Shown here: positions 1 through 11,864 of the stretch, piece by piece
Layout: every line of letters starts with the position of its first letter
Position numbering within the stretch: the first letter of the stretch is position 1
Source: Pycnopodia helianthoides
Lineage: Eukaryota; Echinodermata; Asteroidea; Forcipulatida; Asteriidae
Length of the DNA: 64,000 bases
Reading direction: 5' to 3'
NCBI GenBank assembly: GCA_032158295.1
Contig: CM063254.1
Coordinates: forward strand, 2,953,538 to 3,017,537
The notes under the pieces: model-generated
Database searches by the model: none
Told to the model about the DNA's origin: nothing
What the model saw: the letters and a program-made list of their open reading frames with translations, nothing else
Program-made: the position numbers and the translations under genes

Positions 1-14
1 TCCATAATGATGTA

Positions 15-92
15 AGACCGTGTCCAGCGGCTGTGGCTGTTGTTCAGGGTATTGCTATGGGCTTCTTAAGCCACAGCCGCTATTCGGACGCG
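15..92. repeat. Foldback hairpin
   Basis: The 13-base arm AGCGGCTGTGGCT at 26-38 is followed by its exact reverse complement at 69-81. Weaker pairing continues outward to about 15-92. It is probably a fragment of a foldback element; no gene is visible here. Confidence 0.6.
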
Positions 93-3000
93 GCACAATC
101 AAGATTGATCTCGTGGTTAGGTCAATAGCTGATAATTTGTAAGATAGCTTTAAAAAAAACTTGCCTCTAAGCTTATTCGGGTTAAAAGTAACCATCGCAC
201 TGCTAAATTAATCAGTCATTGGTATTTATAATTCAAACTCGTTTCATAACAGAAGGGGAGATGTCATTTCTCTTGCGAGACATTGTCTCATGAATTAAGA
301 ACACCTTTACAATATTGATTCCAAGCACACAGCGTGTCATTAACACATGATGGTGGTCACGTGGCTCGCCTATCGCGTGTCTCCTTTAACCTGACCGTGT
401 TCGTCAGCTGTTAATGACTATAGGTGAACAGAACTTGACCCCCCTGTCTCATCCTCACGTCCCTGTCTGAAAGTTGTTGATCGTCTCCCTAGGCGCCCCA
501 AGGTTTTTGATCAAGCGGTACTACTCGTATTAATTAAACATATAATGTCAGCTTGATGACCGGTATGTGAAGTGGGGCCCAAGAGCGGTAATTAAACAGC
601 TCGCAGTGTTTAGTATCACATTAAGCCGGTGCTTTGCTTCTCGTGTTGACAACGAGGCACATCAAATTCCAGCTGCACAAACATTAAAGGCGATGTTTAG
701 GAATGGTATTATAGGGACAAGAAAATGATTACCCAGTAAGAAGTTAAAGCCAGTATCAATCCTCATTATAAAGAATTCCCCCACAAAGCAAATAAATAAA
801 TAATGCAACAAACAATGTTAGTATGTAAATAAATTAGTTTACAATTGAAAATAATAATAAAAACAAATATTAAAATAAATAAATAAACAAAGACAACAAG
901 TTATAAATAACAATAATAACAAACAAACAAACAATTAAATAATTAAATGAATAAGCAAGTAAAGTAAATAAATAAACAAATAAGAGAAATATATGTAGGC
1001 CTAAGTAAAAATTAAAAATCAAACAAAGAAACATTAAAATTGCATATTTTGAGTGCCAAATATGCATGTGCAAACAATCTCTAAAAAAAACATAACAATT
1101 TCGTTGTAGTATTTTTTCCCCCTTTTTTCTCCCTCAAAATCAACCACTGCCCAGGAAAACACCAACCCAATGCCGATTTTATATAAGAATTTTCCCGTTT
1201 ACACCCACTGAAACATTAATTAAGTATAGGAGGGTTTTAGCGAATGGTTTTACTTTTATTTTGTTTTCCCCAAGTAGCTCTCAAAATTGTAAAGAGCAAA
1301 TAAAAATCATTTTCTGGGTCCTAGAGGGCCCACATCTATCTGTTTAGACAATCACGTGAATAGGGATGTGTTCACTCCCTCCCCCACTCCCACCCCTACA
1401 AAAGATACTGCACACCGACTTTAAAATTAAGTAAGATTCCGTTTTTAGTGCCATGGAGCACCTCCATAGGTTATAATTTTCTTCTAGTACCATTACAATG
1501 TAATTATGACGTCTTATCAAGTTTATATTGGTGCAAGGTTCGTAAGATTAGCATCAAATGTTGACGTTATATCTTGCCCAGATCATGATGTTATCATAGT
1601 TTGAAAGTGAATGGCAGGCCTATTATATGTAGGAATGTTGTTATGAAGACGTTGCTGAACCGAAATGGTTGTCATAATAATGGAAAATAGTTACCATAGT
1701 TGAAATAATATTGTCAACCCCACCACCCCGTTTCGCCCCTTTCCAATGGACCTAAATAATTGACTTCGTATTCTAGAGTCTGAAAATCAACACAAGTCTG
1801 AAAAAAAGATGGACATAGCAAATAACTGTTATTGCGGATCCCATAAATCTCCTCAATGTAATAGTAATAATAATGGAGCCAAGTTTGCCTCTAAAAGTGT
1901 CTTACAATATCATTACACTCAGTTTATCGTGCCTAAGCATTACTGAAGACAATCCGACTCCTTAGGAGTGTGCAGCACCGGCAGTCAAATGGATGCACAG
2001 GTTGCTAATCATTCACATCAACAATCTCTGTACCGTCACAGGTACCGCATTTAACTCCCGGGTCTTAATGAGAGTCGGATGTAGTTAACTGCCTTGTTTG
2101 GGGACACTTGTGTCGCGACTCAGCCACCAGCGTTATACTGGTTCTGAGGTCCGAATTTTTAATAAAATCGTAAGCTAATGTATGCACAAAATATAATTAT
2201 TGATTTATTCGTCTCCCCAGGTCAATAATAACTTGACTCGGAATCTGTGTTAATTGAGTGTGTATACGGGATAGCTTGACCCAGTCATAATGGCAACTTA
2301 CCCGGTGTACGCATGGATTCCGATTTCCACACACTTACACACTTTACCAGGCCCCAAAGTATATTTGTATTACGTAGATACATACTTTGTGCCTTTTAAC
2401 CTTTGAACTAATGGACTATTATGTAAATTATGATATCACGTCGTGAATACGTTTATTGCCTAGACTGGACTCTGTATAGCCCCCGACGTCTGTCACCATT
2501 CGTTCATTTGTGGACGTCCAATTTTCTTTCTTGATGTACACCCCAGACGAAATAAATCTTGCCTGTCAACATGGAAATGAATAATTCATTGCACTGATTG
2601 TTTAACCGCGGAATTCCTATGCGTCCGGAATGCTAGCCTTGCAAGGCAAGTTCCATGCTTAACACATTTGACCTTATTTATGTAAATTTGTGGGCGTATC
2701 CACAGTAGCAAACATTGTTTATTTATGTCCAAATGGTTTTTAAAGCTAGTTTTACCATGTAATCAGAATAAATCATACCACTCAGTTGGATCAATGAAAA
2801 AAACTCCGTTAATTCTGGTATCATCAATTGGTTAGATCATAGAGTAAGGTTAGATAAACCACATGAAAGCAACATCGTAGTCTACCTCGTGCCCTGGTAA
2901 CACCGCTTAATATGTTTGTATTAATGTTGACGTCCTCGAAACATAATTGTCTGTCCGACCAAAATAGTCTTTCCTCTCTTTTTTCTTCCTCTCTCATAAG

Positions 3001-3520
3001 AAAAAAAGGTTGCTCCATCCGATGAGCTTTGCCCATACCGCCATCTCTAAATATTTTCTAGAGGATCAAGGATGGTGACTGATATGAATTGAAAGATGGG
3101 GTACGCTTTTCTTTGGTCAGACTGCAGCCTGGTCTTCCGGCTTTTCACAACCTTTTTGATTTCATCAACTGCACAAATAGCTGCCTGGTCTTGCTTTAAC
3201 CGGATCCGAACACATGCAATCACTACAGAGCATCCACAGACCAAAGGTTATCGCACTTCACTTGAGAAAGGGTGGGTGCATTTGATTCGGCTTTCCTATT
3301 ACTTTTTAATATGTAAAACGTTCATTCCTAAATTTCGTTGTTGTTATTATGCCTAAAGCTTAATGATGTCAAATTGCACTACTTATCTAAAGTTGTAGTC
3401 TGAACCAAAATTCAAAAGGAAAACGCGCTGTTTGCACCAATCAGAAACATTTCTATACATCTTCTTAAAGTTTTGGTTTCTCTCCTGAGGATTTGTAGTA
3501 AATCATTAAAATAATAACAA
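93..3520. other. Intergenic, no gene seen
   Basis: No open frame here shows a protein family, splice-site context or long uninterrupted coding. About 780-1075 is A-rich low-complexity DNA built from AAAT/AAAC-like units. The remainder is unremarkable AT-rich sequence. Confidence 0.6.
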
Positions 3521-3585
3521 TGTTGTTGTTGCTGCTGCAGCTTCTGCTTCTGCTTATGCTGCTGCCGCTTCTGTTGCTGCTGCCG

Positions 3586-3622
<37 letters not shown>

Positions 3623-3663
3623 GTTGTGTTGTTTTGTTGTTTTTGCTGCTGTTGTTGTAGTAT
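3521..3663. repeat. TTG/CTG trinucleotide microsatellite
   Basis: About 140 bases of imperfect TTG, CTG and TTC triplets, purest (TTG)n at about 3582-3622. Confidence 0.9.
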
Positions 3664-4189
3664 TGTTTATTTCATCTCGGAAGGCTAGATGTTTTTTACA
3701 TGACCCCAGGTATCCGATGTAAACAAACGCATTGAAGTCTTGTGTTCACACAGCTGAACGGTAGCAACGAAGTGTCTAAGACAAGTGAAATTTGTCTTGT
3801 TTGTTTTCGTTTATGCGGATAGACTATACAGAAAAGAGCTACCGATGTGGAGGGATAGGAGAACAAATTACACAGGAAACCTTTTCCCCCTTCATTTTAA
3901 CCAGCCTATCACTTATAATAACAGCGCTGACACCGTTCCCATGACTTCAAACACGCTAATTGAAACTTTATGTTTATACGGAGACAGAATTATAATGAAT
4001 TGAATTTAACACAATAGCTCGAAGCTGGGATACACCCCGCAGAACTGACGACCTCGTTGTGGCCATCGTTCATTGCGTCTTGCGTCTGTCTCTGATAACA
4101 TCGCGAACCTTAAAGGGTATTGTGAATCATGAAACACGTTTTGCGTATCGGTAGTTTATCACTTTTTATGGAGTTCTCTGGATGAGCCA

Positions 4190-4560
4190 GTCGACAAGTT
4201 GAGATTCTTGAAATAATTATCCCGGGATGACGAGATCTAATGGGTAGAATTTCATCTCAAGATATCTGGGGGAAAAGGGATGTCGACTTCTTTATCACGG
4301 GATGATCTTCAACAGGACAGAAAGTTTATTTGTTTTTCATTTGTTTGTCGACAACCTACTGCAATATATGTCGACATCTTACTATATGATGTCGTCAATT
4401 TACAACAATTTGTTTTGGGAAGTCAACATCTTGTTGCCTGAATGTCGTCCTCCCATAATAGTTATATATCTTGGGATGACGATTCTTTTTTTCTTCAGGA
4501 TGTCGACATCCCGAGATACCACCTCGTTATCTCAACAAGTTGGATGACAATTCCAGAGCT
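4190..4560. repeat. Degenerate repeats of a GATGTCGACATCC-like motif
   Basis: Variants of GATGTCGAC, GGGATGACGA and GAGATAWC recur every few tens of bases, for example near 4278, 4366, 4391, 4473 and 4500. The block looks like a decayed tandem or palindromic array. The open frame across it is not coding-like. Confidence 0.5.
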
Positions 4561-4953
4561 CCGTACTTTTTTTTTGTCAGCATAGGGATAATGCATGGTT
4601 GTTTTTTCTGTATTTACACTAAAAAAAATATATAAAAACTTTCAAAACAGAAATGTTAATAACATATTCGAAACAAATATGATAATTTAATAGATACTTT
4701 GAATCTGTTGTGGCCAATACGTCACAAGGAATATCAGTACAAATTTGATCAACAAATACTTCTTTATTATTTACTGTAATGGCAAAGTCGAGACATTCTG
4801 CATTCGAAGTTGAACTTAGCATTCACGTTGCTCATTTCGATTGCTGCAGTCAAAGTAAGCCATAATTGGTTCTGCAAAAAAAAAAATCCCTGATAAACTC
4901 GAACCGTTCGTTTGGTACCACGGTGCTTTTATTGTAAGCCAGCGACTGGGAAT

Positions 4954-5313
4954 TCATTGCCGTGGATTAGGCGCTTTGGGCTATAAAAAGCGTTTGTTTT
5001 TAAATGAATCTGGCTGGAAAGATGTTTTCAAAGTAGAATATAATGATCCACACAAATATGCCTCGAAACTGCGTGGTTTTACTTTTAATTCGCGAACTAA
5101 CACAGTCCGCCAATTGGTGGGTTCAAAAATTGGTTCTACAAAATGGCGGGTCGTGCTAGTTATCGAAGTAAAAAGGAAAACCACACAATCTATAGGCACG
5201 ATTTTTGGATCCTTATATTCTTCTTTTAAACATTTTTCCAACCATAGGCCTGTTCATTTCATAACAAATGCTTTTTATAGCCCAAATCGCCAAATCCAAG
5301 GCAACGTTTCTCT
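4954..5313. mobile_element. Foldback MITE, about 360 bp
   Basis: The two halves are imperfect reverse complements almost to the centre. The left arm begins near CATTGCCGTGGATTAGGCG and continues with TTTGGGCTATAAAAAGC. The right arm carries GCTTTTTATAGCCCAAA and ends near ATCCAAGGCAACG. The overlapping plus and minus open frames (113 and 86 codons) exist because the sequence is palindromic and translates similarly on both strands. There is no transposase. The superfamily is not determinable, and the target-site duplication is not clear. Confidence 0.8.
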
Positions 5314-6589
5314 TTAAGACTTGAAGGGGAAAACTACAAAACTATGAGATGAATCATCCCCAAAACCAAAGAAACTTGTTTAATTTGTAGATTATTTTTA
5401 AATGTACATTTATTTATTTATTTTGTTAATTATTCAGTTGTTATTATTTGCTTTTTTTAATATTTTTTTTTTTTTTACAATCATCTCATCAAACCTACGG
5501 ACGTCCTCTAATCTCAACTATATTGAAACGTCTGCGCATTTTTAAATGGATGTTATGTGATATGATTTTTTTTTTTGAGCGTTGGCGATTGAAACGGATT
5601 AACTATTTAATAACACAGCGTTTTACCTTACCACTGAAACTGATTGCCGTCTGACAAATGGATATAGGACTGTAGTAGTAGTTTTTATAAGGCATTCCGG
5701 TTCGCCTTTACAATCCCCCATTGCTCCCAAACATCCCTCTCTTTTTTTTGTAATTTGGGATTGGATTCAAGCCCTTTCATGTTTTTCGCATTTCACCTCA
5801 GCTCATTTCACATGAACTGATTCCTTCGAACTATTTTGCAGCTGGTACCACGTGAGTCATAGGCCCTATAACACATAATGGGACATTCTTTTCAAAAAGG
5901 GTATGATTAATAGGGGAGGAAGATCATTCCATTTTGATGTTGTAATTGAGAGGGTGATAAGGAAGTTATACTTAGTTTCTACCTAGACACTGATGTATGA
6001 CAAGTACTGTTGTGCTTTCCGATCAGCCGCCCCCACCCCCACCCCCACCCCGTGAACCATTATTTAGCCTCTGAGAAAGACTCTACTTGGATCGTAACGT
6101 GAAGCCATTACAAAATTGTGCATACGACCATAGAACAAAGACAGAGATTGATACGACCATTAATTAGACTCAGTCGAAATGTGAGGCTGTTATAATTTTT
6201 GTATACAGCTACGCTGTAATTCACTGGTTTGAGTGGTCCCCGTTTTCGAGTAAAATAACACCGAATAAAGGGGATACGGGGAATGAAATTCTATGTCCTG
6301 TCAGGAACTCTGGGCACGTTCGTGCGGGGCTTATTTTAATTGCTGCAATTGAAATAAGCAAAGGTGATGTTGCCGGAGGATGTGTACTCATCAACTTTGA
6401 CAGTATTGCAGAGTGAATTGTTTCTCTGGACGATTGTTACTGGTATGAACCTTATATTTAAAAAACAACCCCCCCCCCCCAAAAAAAAAAAAAACATCTC
6501 AGAACGAAACATAGAGCGGGTTCGTATTGCATGGAATACAATCTAGTGAAGTTTGCGGAGACACAATGTACATAAAAACTTCCTTTGGT
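5314..6589. other. Intergenic, no gene seen
   Basis: AT-rich DNA with poly-T runs, a short (CCCCCA)n tract near 6030 and a C10-A14 homopolymer junction near 6471-6494. No supported gene. Confidence 0.6.
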
Positions 6590-6591
6590 TG

Positions 6592-6672
6592 TGGGGGTTC
6601 TGAAAAGAACCGGTGGTTTAACAACTCGACGTTTCGATCAGAATGCTCTGATCATCGTCAGGATATAATGAA
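6592..6672 (-). repeat. Hairpin repeat with a hammerhead-like core
   Basis: Read on the minus strand, the block has CTGACGA, then a perfect 7-bp hairpin (GATCAGA, loop GCAT, TCTGATC), then GAAAC and GTC. This order resembles the conserved core of hammerhead ribozymes. It is followed by a second hairpin, AGAACC/GGTTCT with a 4-nt loop. A related copy lies at about 36125-36190 on the plus strand. One extra U separates CTGACGA from helix II, and pairing for helix I is weak, so catalytic activity is doubtful. Hammerhead motifs are known in Penelope-like retroelements; membership here is inference. Confidence 0.4.
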
Positions 6673-6675
6673 ACT

Positions 6676-7190
6676 AACTACAAACCGGTACTTTGTATAA
6701 CCCGCCATCGGTGAGAAAGCGAGTACGTAAAAGAAAAAAGAGAGAAATAGAACAACAACAATGACAAGAACAACACAAAACAAACAAACAAACAAACACC
6801 CCTGCATACCTTGTGTGGAACTTGAGGACCGACCTTAGAGAACATTTGTGACCTTTAATGTAGGTACTTAAACTTTCCGACTCGAAACATTTGTCTTTTT
6901 TTCCAACAGCTCTGTCCTCTTCTTTGTGTTCTCGCAATAAAAAAAAGTGAAAAAGAGCATGCCACAGATAATTGCAATTTTACGTCAGAATTTGAAGCAA
7001 GACCGACACGAAAGAGTCGGATTTCTAATTTATTGACCACTAGTGCATGTGAGTTAAAGCAATGTGTAGTGTAGAAGGTCTTGTGTGCTGTGAAAAGGGT
7101 TTATATAATTTTGGCTTGGAACAGTGAAAGAAAAGAAATCTTTCAATTGTCAAATTAGACAGAAGCATTTTTATGAAGCAACTGTGTCTT
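6676..7190. other. Intergenic, no gene seen
   Basis: AT-rich sequence with a (CAAA)n tract near 6777-6798. No supported gene. Confidence 0.5.
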
Positions 7191-9053
7191 AATTCGTCGC
7201 ATTTTTCTCATAGTGACGAATCAGCAATTTTTAGCAAATTGAGGTTTTTGCAGTTTTATGGTTAGTTTGTCTTCTGAATTCATTTCTGAAGGTTTTGAAC
7301 CAAAATAATGTCTCATTTTAAAGATATAAGACACATTGTTGGCGAATATGTTTGAAGTCTAATAAATGTTTCTTTACATACTGACGAATAAGTGATTCGC
7401 CGCTCCGTAAACACATAAATATACCCTTTTGTTTTTTACAAAGTGACGAATAGGCAAATGCGCTGGTAACCACTCCAGTTATCAATGAAATGCAAGGTAC
7501 CATCAATTTCTCTTTATTACAACACAGTAAGATTTGCCGACTCCACTAGCTTGTCAACGAAACTAAAACATAATTTTAGATAAAAGGAACAAATCTTGAG
7601 GTAAGCATAATTCTGACAGGATGATTATTTCAAAGTGGCGTAATAGTTTGTATTATTCAGTCCGTTCAATCTTCAAGCTAATCTTATTAAAGGTACTTCA
7701 GCTACCAATCGCGCCGAGAAAAACTTCGTGCCCCTGAAATCTTGTCATAAAGAAAATTGTGAAATCCAATTCAATTTGATCACATTCAAGTGCATTTTTT
7801 TTTTTTACATCAAAACTTGTAGATAAAACGCAAATTGTTATTAATGATTAGTATTCACATAAACTACAAAAATTTCGACGAGTATAAAAAATGAATTGTT
7901 GAATATTGTACCATAATCATTTACATGGTTAAGTCTAAAAGATGATGCTCATGATGTGTACTTTTTGCCAGGATTTTACTGTTTTATGATACAATTAGTG
8001 GCAACTTTGAGTGAAACCTCTATGTCTGGGTGGAAGATATTCAACAGTAATATGATCTTATAAATCAGTGGTTTTACCAATAAATGTTTTGGAGCATATA
8101 ATTAAGTTCCTATTTTGTAAATCAGAATTTACAAAATTATTGGGTTAAACAAGATTTTGATTGTTAAATGAGATCCTTCAAAACTAGTGCCAACAAAATC
8201 AAACGATAATACAAAAGTATAAACATTGTTGATAACAAACATTTTTAAGTTTGTGTATGCTTATACAACAAGTCAGTTCAATTACAAAATAAACATACTT
8301 TTTAGTTCAATTAGTGTCTTGCGGGGTACAACTTAAACTTGGAAAAATTACCTATTCCGTCCCTCCCCTTTTGAGCAATATCTGGAGGTTAACCTGGCCG
8401 AAAGGAAATGGGAAAATGTCATGTGTACTCCTCCCCTATACATAGTTGGAAGTTTTTGTTTGTTCCCTCTCCTTCAATCCACATGCCAACACCAATCCGA
8501 CCCATCCACCCCACAATACCCACTCTCTCATCCCCATCCAAAAATGAAGGAATTCAGGATCAGTGCTTCACTCAGGATTTTACCGTGAAATATCATGTTT
8601 AACACAAATGAAAAATTAAGGCGTGTTAAATTACCTGCATTAATGGTGATATACTGACGAATAAGCCCCAGAGCGTAGATTTGTTTTTTTTACATACTGA
8701 CGAATTGGGCACAAAAAGTGACGAACAAGCCCCAGAGCGTAGATTTGTTTTTTTTACATACTGACGAATTGGGCACAAAAAGTGACGAACAAGCGCGTAA
8801 AGTAAAACAATGTTTTTTACATACTGACGAATAGGTTTATGAGGTTATTATTATTTATTCAGATCGTTTTATTATTAATAACGCAAACAAATGTGAAGAG
8901 GAACTGCTTAAAAACAAACCTTCTATTTGGCAAGTGATAATGTAGGATAATAAGGTATGAAAGCAACGAATGAAAACACGTCCAACTTCAAAGTGAATTT
9001 ACTCAAAATGCGCTTTTTCCTGATTCGTCACTATGAGAAAAATGCGACGAATT
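7191..9053. mobile_element. Non-autonomous DNA transposon candidate, 1.86 kb
   Basis: A 34-base sequence at 7191-7224, starting AATTCGTCGC and ending GACGAATCAG, recurs as its exact reverse complement at 9020-9053. Between these ends a shorter motif, ACATACTGACGAATA or AGTGACGAAT, recurs near both ends (about 7373, 7443, 8651, 8695, 8718, 8759, 8782, 8820). Terminal inverted repeats plus subterminal motif arrays are typical of DNA transposons, where they bind transposase. No transposase open frame is present. A target-site duplication is not evident, so the true ends may lie slightly outside the perfect repeats. Confidence 0.6.
8666..8793. repeat. Two exact 64-bp tandem units
   Basis: The unit starts CCCCAGAGCGTAGATTTG and contains both TACATACTGACGAATTGG and AAAAGTGACGAACAAG. 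It occurs at 8666-8729 and again at 8730-8793 without differences. It is an expansion of the subterminal motif of the surrounding element. Confidence 0.85.
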
Positions 9054-9188
9054 GGTCCAAAATGAAATGTCTATCATTGCTAGGCCAGAGAAACGATCAC
9101 TACAGTATAACGATGTGTTTGGGCTCAATACTGATATTTAGGTAGAAATCTTGTTTCCTGCTATGTACAATCTCAAACTGTTTTCGTT

Positions 9189-9365
9189 TTGTTGTTGTTT
9201 GTTGTTGTTGTTGCTGTTGTTGTTGATGGGGTGTTTGTTTGTATGTTTTTGTTGGGGTGTTTGTTTGTTGGGGTGTTTGTTTGTTTGTTTGTTTGTTTGT
9301 TTGTTTGTTTGTTTTTGTTTGTTTGTTTGTTGGGGTGGGGTTTTTCGGGTGGTTTGGGTTTTTTA
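9189..9365. repeat. TTTG-rich microsatellite
   Basis: Starts with TTG triplets and passes into (TTTG)n with interspersed GGGGTG, to about 9365. The overlapping long frames encode only Cys/Phe/Val or Asn/Lys/Thr low complexity. Confidence 0.9.
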
Positions 9366-10402
9366 GTTATTGTATATGTATAGTTTTGGTCTACCTGTAG
9401 TTTGAAAGAGTTTTTCACCGTTTCATACATTTTAATTTGCTTACTGTTTTATATACAAGAACAACCTTGATTAACAACGGTAGAAAAAAGACATTTTGGC
9501 GTGACGTCCAGAACAAAAAACTGAGTCGGCAGTTTCCGAGTGATTTACGGATCTCGTCAAGTCAGCAATGGGCCCGTTTTTCACTTCTTCCTTTTTATAA
9601 TACCCAGGTTGCGTTTCGCCGCAGAATGGCATGACAAATTGCCCAGTTAATGTCTGTTTTGTCCTGGGGGAAATTACAGCGTTTGCACCCAAGCGGCTGT
9701 ATGCTTTGCTAAAAATATATAGAGGACCCTAAAAACGTTTCTGTGAGCGTGGAATTACTCGTCATCCCCCATTCAGCAAATGTTGGTCGTAGACTAGGTT
9801 TGTAACCGACGGTACAGTAACTATCCTCCGAGGTTGAGCTTACCCAAGGTTAACACAGATGTCCGTATAAATAGGGAGACTACGAATCAACGTTAATACA
9901 AAGCTTACATTGTATACCTCGGGGGTTCCCTAAAGTCCTGTATGGCTCGTTAATGAATTTGAAAATGAAAGTGTGGAGACAATTTCTCAAGAACGGGAAC
10001 GAGCGAGCGTTCCACAGAGGCTTGTCCGAACAATAGAACGCCGTCTTCATTTGAAAATAAGAAAAAGTCTTGAGGCAAACGTTAACTTGACTATGAATAA
10101 ATGACAGTTACAAATATATGGTACGGAAAAACTTGCTGTAACTTTTTTGTATACGTCAAATGCATCACCAATATATTTAAATAAACGTTGACAATAACTC
10201 TAGTTGATGATTTTTGCTATCTCCGTTAATTAAACTGTTCATTACTGTTTCAACATGTAACAGTATTCTCTGGAATGAACTCAAGAATATAAAATGTATA
10301 ATTTAATTAATAAATAAATACATTTTTAAAACTACAAATAACCAATAACAAATAAACTAAAACTAAATATTTAATCAGAATGAGTTTGCAACAATCAGTG
10401 CC
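9366..10402. other. Intergenic, no gene seen
   Basis: No protein family or convincing exon is visible. About 10280-10370 is A/T-only low complexity. Confidence 0.55.
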
Positions 10403-10407
10403 ATAAG

Positions 10408-11143
10408 GCAGGCCCGCCGGAAGGTATTTAAAAGTGGGGGGGGGGGGCAGGGGACGGAACGGGGGCATAACGGGATAGGGAAGACCAAAAATGGGTGGGG
10501 CAGGGGCGAAGCTGACTCAGTTGGTTTTGGTTAAACAGCCTGGGGCTTAAACAGAGATAGAATTAAGGGAAGAACAAAAATATGGGAGGTGGGTCCAGGG
10601 GCGAAGCCCCGAAGCTCTGAGCATTTTGGCGTTTTGTGGGTTAAAAATCAAGCCTCCATGTGCTTAAAACAAAGAAATAGACACACTTTTATGGGAAATC
10701 AGATCCATATAAATATTCTAAATTTACTGGAACATCGATGGTAAGGGCCAGGGTGAACCCCCTCCGGAAAGCTCTGAGCTTTTGGCTTTTTGTGGGGTGA
10801 AAAATCAAGCCTGCATAAATGCCTAAAAAACAGAATAGACACACTCTTATTGGAAATCAGATCCATATAAATCTTCTAAGTTTACTGGAAACATTTGTGT
10901 AACATCGATGTTGGGGGTCCAGGAGGCGAAGCCCCCTGAAGCTCTGAGCTTTGGGCATTTTTAGGGGTGAAAACCAAGCCTCCATGTGCCTAAAAGGGGG
11001 GAAAGACACCACACACACTTGTGGCCAATTTTTGAGCAGGCAGATAGTTTAAAAAAGAAATACAAATAAAAAAATCACTTTTTTTGTCTTCTTTTTTTTT
11101 CAAAAAAGTGGGGGGCCCGGGCCCCCGGCTCCGGCGGCCCTGC
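10408..11143. mobile_element. 736-bp DNA element with ATAAG target-site duplication
   Basis: The element begins GCAGGCCCGCCGGAAG and ends CTCCGGCGGCCCTGC, giving inverted termini of about 13 bp. It is directly flanked by ATAAG on both sides (10403-10407 and 11144-11148), a likely 5-bp target-site duplication. G-rich and C-rich runs lie just inside both ends. The interior holds about three copies of a 170-bp unit around GAAGCTCTGAGC, AAAATCAAGCCT and AAATCAGATCCATATAAAT. There is no transposase, so it is non-autonomous. The 5-bp duplication does not by itself fix the superfamily. Confidence 0.7.
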
Positions 11144-11474
11144 ATAAGGAAATAACGTCGACAACATGTTTTCCATGATGTGAGATTTTTATTTATACTT
11201 ATTTTTAGGTAATCGATATGTTGATGAGGGAAAGGGGACAGGCGCCACCGGCACCGCCTTAGGGGTTGCCAAATTGGTGGGTGTGGTCGTGGTTATAATC
11301 ATATCTCCAAATAATGCTAAGCTCCTCAAGGGGCACCATCCTCTAACCGTGCCCCGGGCGTCGTGAGCTTTAGCTGTATAGAAAAGTTGTTAAACGGGTC
11401 GTAGAGGATGTACTCTTCTATAATTCAATGTTTAGCCCGAGGTCTTCCAATAATTGGTTTGTACTTAATCTTAC

Positions 11475-11864
11475 CTATAGTGGTGATGGTTGTCATGCAG
11501 AAGAGCATAGAGCTGGCAAAGGACCAGGCCCGTTTACTCTGTATCGCTTGCATCCGGGCAATCTTCCACTCCGGCCGAAAAGTATTATTCAACACTTCTT
11601 GCAAAATCGTGTCGAATTCCATACCCGCTCCTCCCATCGGTACCGCTGCGGTGTCGCCGGGCCCCGTAACATTCTCGCTGTTCACTCCATATTTATCCTT
11701 AAGATTCTGTATGTCTGTTTCGAACACATTCACGTCACTCGTGCCGGTCTCCAGCACGGAAAGACAATGGCACCGAGGATGAGGTAGCCAGTGAGGAGGG
11801 AAAGCACGATAAGGTGAGGAACAACTGCGCGGATAAACCGCTTGAGCCCAGCCACAAAACCCAT
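11475..11864 (-). CDS. Two-pore-domain (K2P) potassium channel, first coding exon, with frameshift
   Basis: K2P channels are plasma-membrane leak K+ channels with four TM segments and two pore loops per subunit. From the ATG at 11864 the exon encodes a short N-terminus and TM1 (about residues 16-35, ending LTGYLILGAIVF). An extracellular cap segment follows, starting VLETGTSDVN, with a sequon at NNT. The first pore helix and filter come next (SFASSMLFCMTTITTIG). The exon ends G|GTAAGATT after the first base of the filter glycine codon, the conserved phase-1 intron site of K2P genes. Only two bases (11759-11758) separate the Phe35 codon from the Val codon, where family alignment needs three. 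A one-base deletion therefore breaks the frame: an assembly error, a null allele or a pseudogene. An acceptor-like TTTTTTCAG precedes 11931, suggesting a 67-nt 5' UTR in this exon. The remaining exons are not recognisable at lower coordinates. The subfamily is unassigned. Confidence 0.85.

Noticed and set aside
4976..5317. 113-codon plus-strand frame and an 86-codon minus-strand partner
   Set aside because: The two translations resemble each other because the DNA is a palindromic foldback MITE. Not a gene.
8640..8830. CRISPR-like array
   Set aside because: The repeats are adjacent 64-bp tandem units without variable spacers, and the DNA is eukaryotic.
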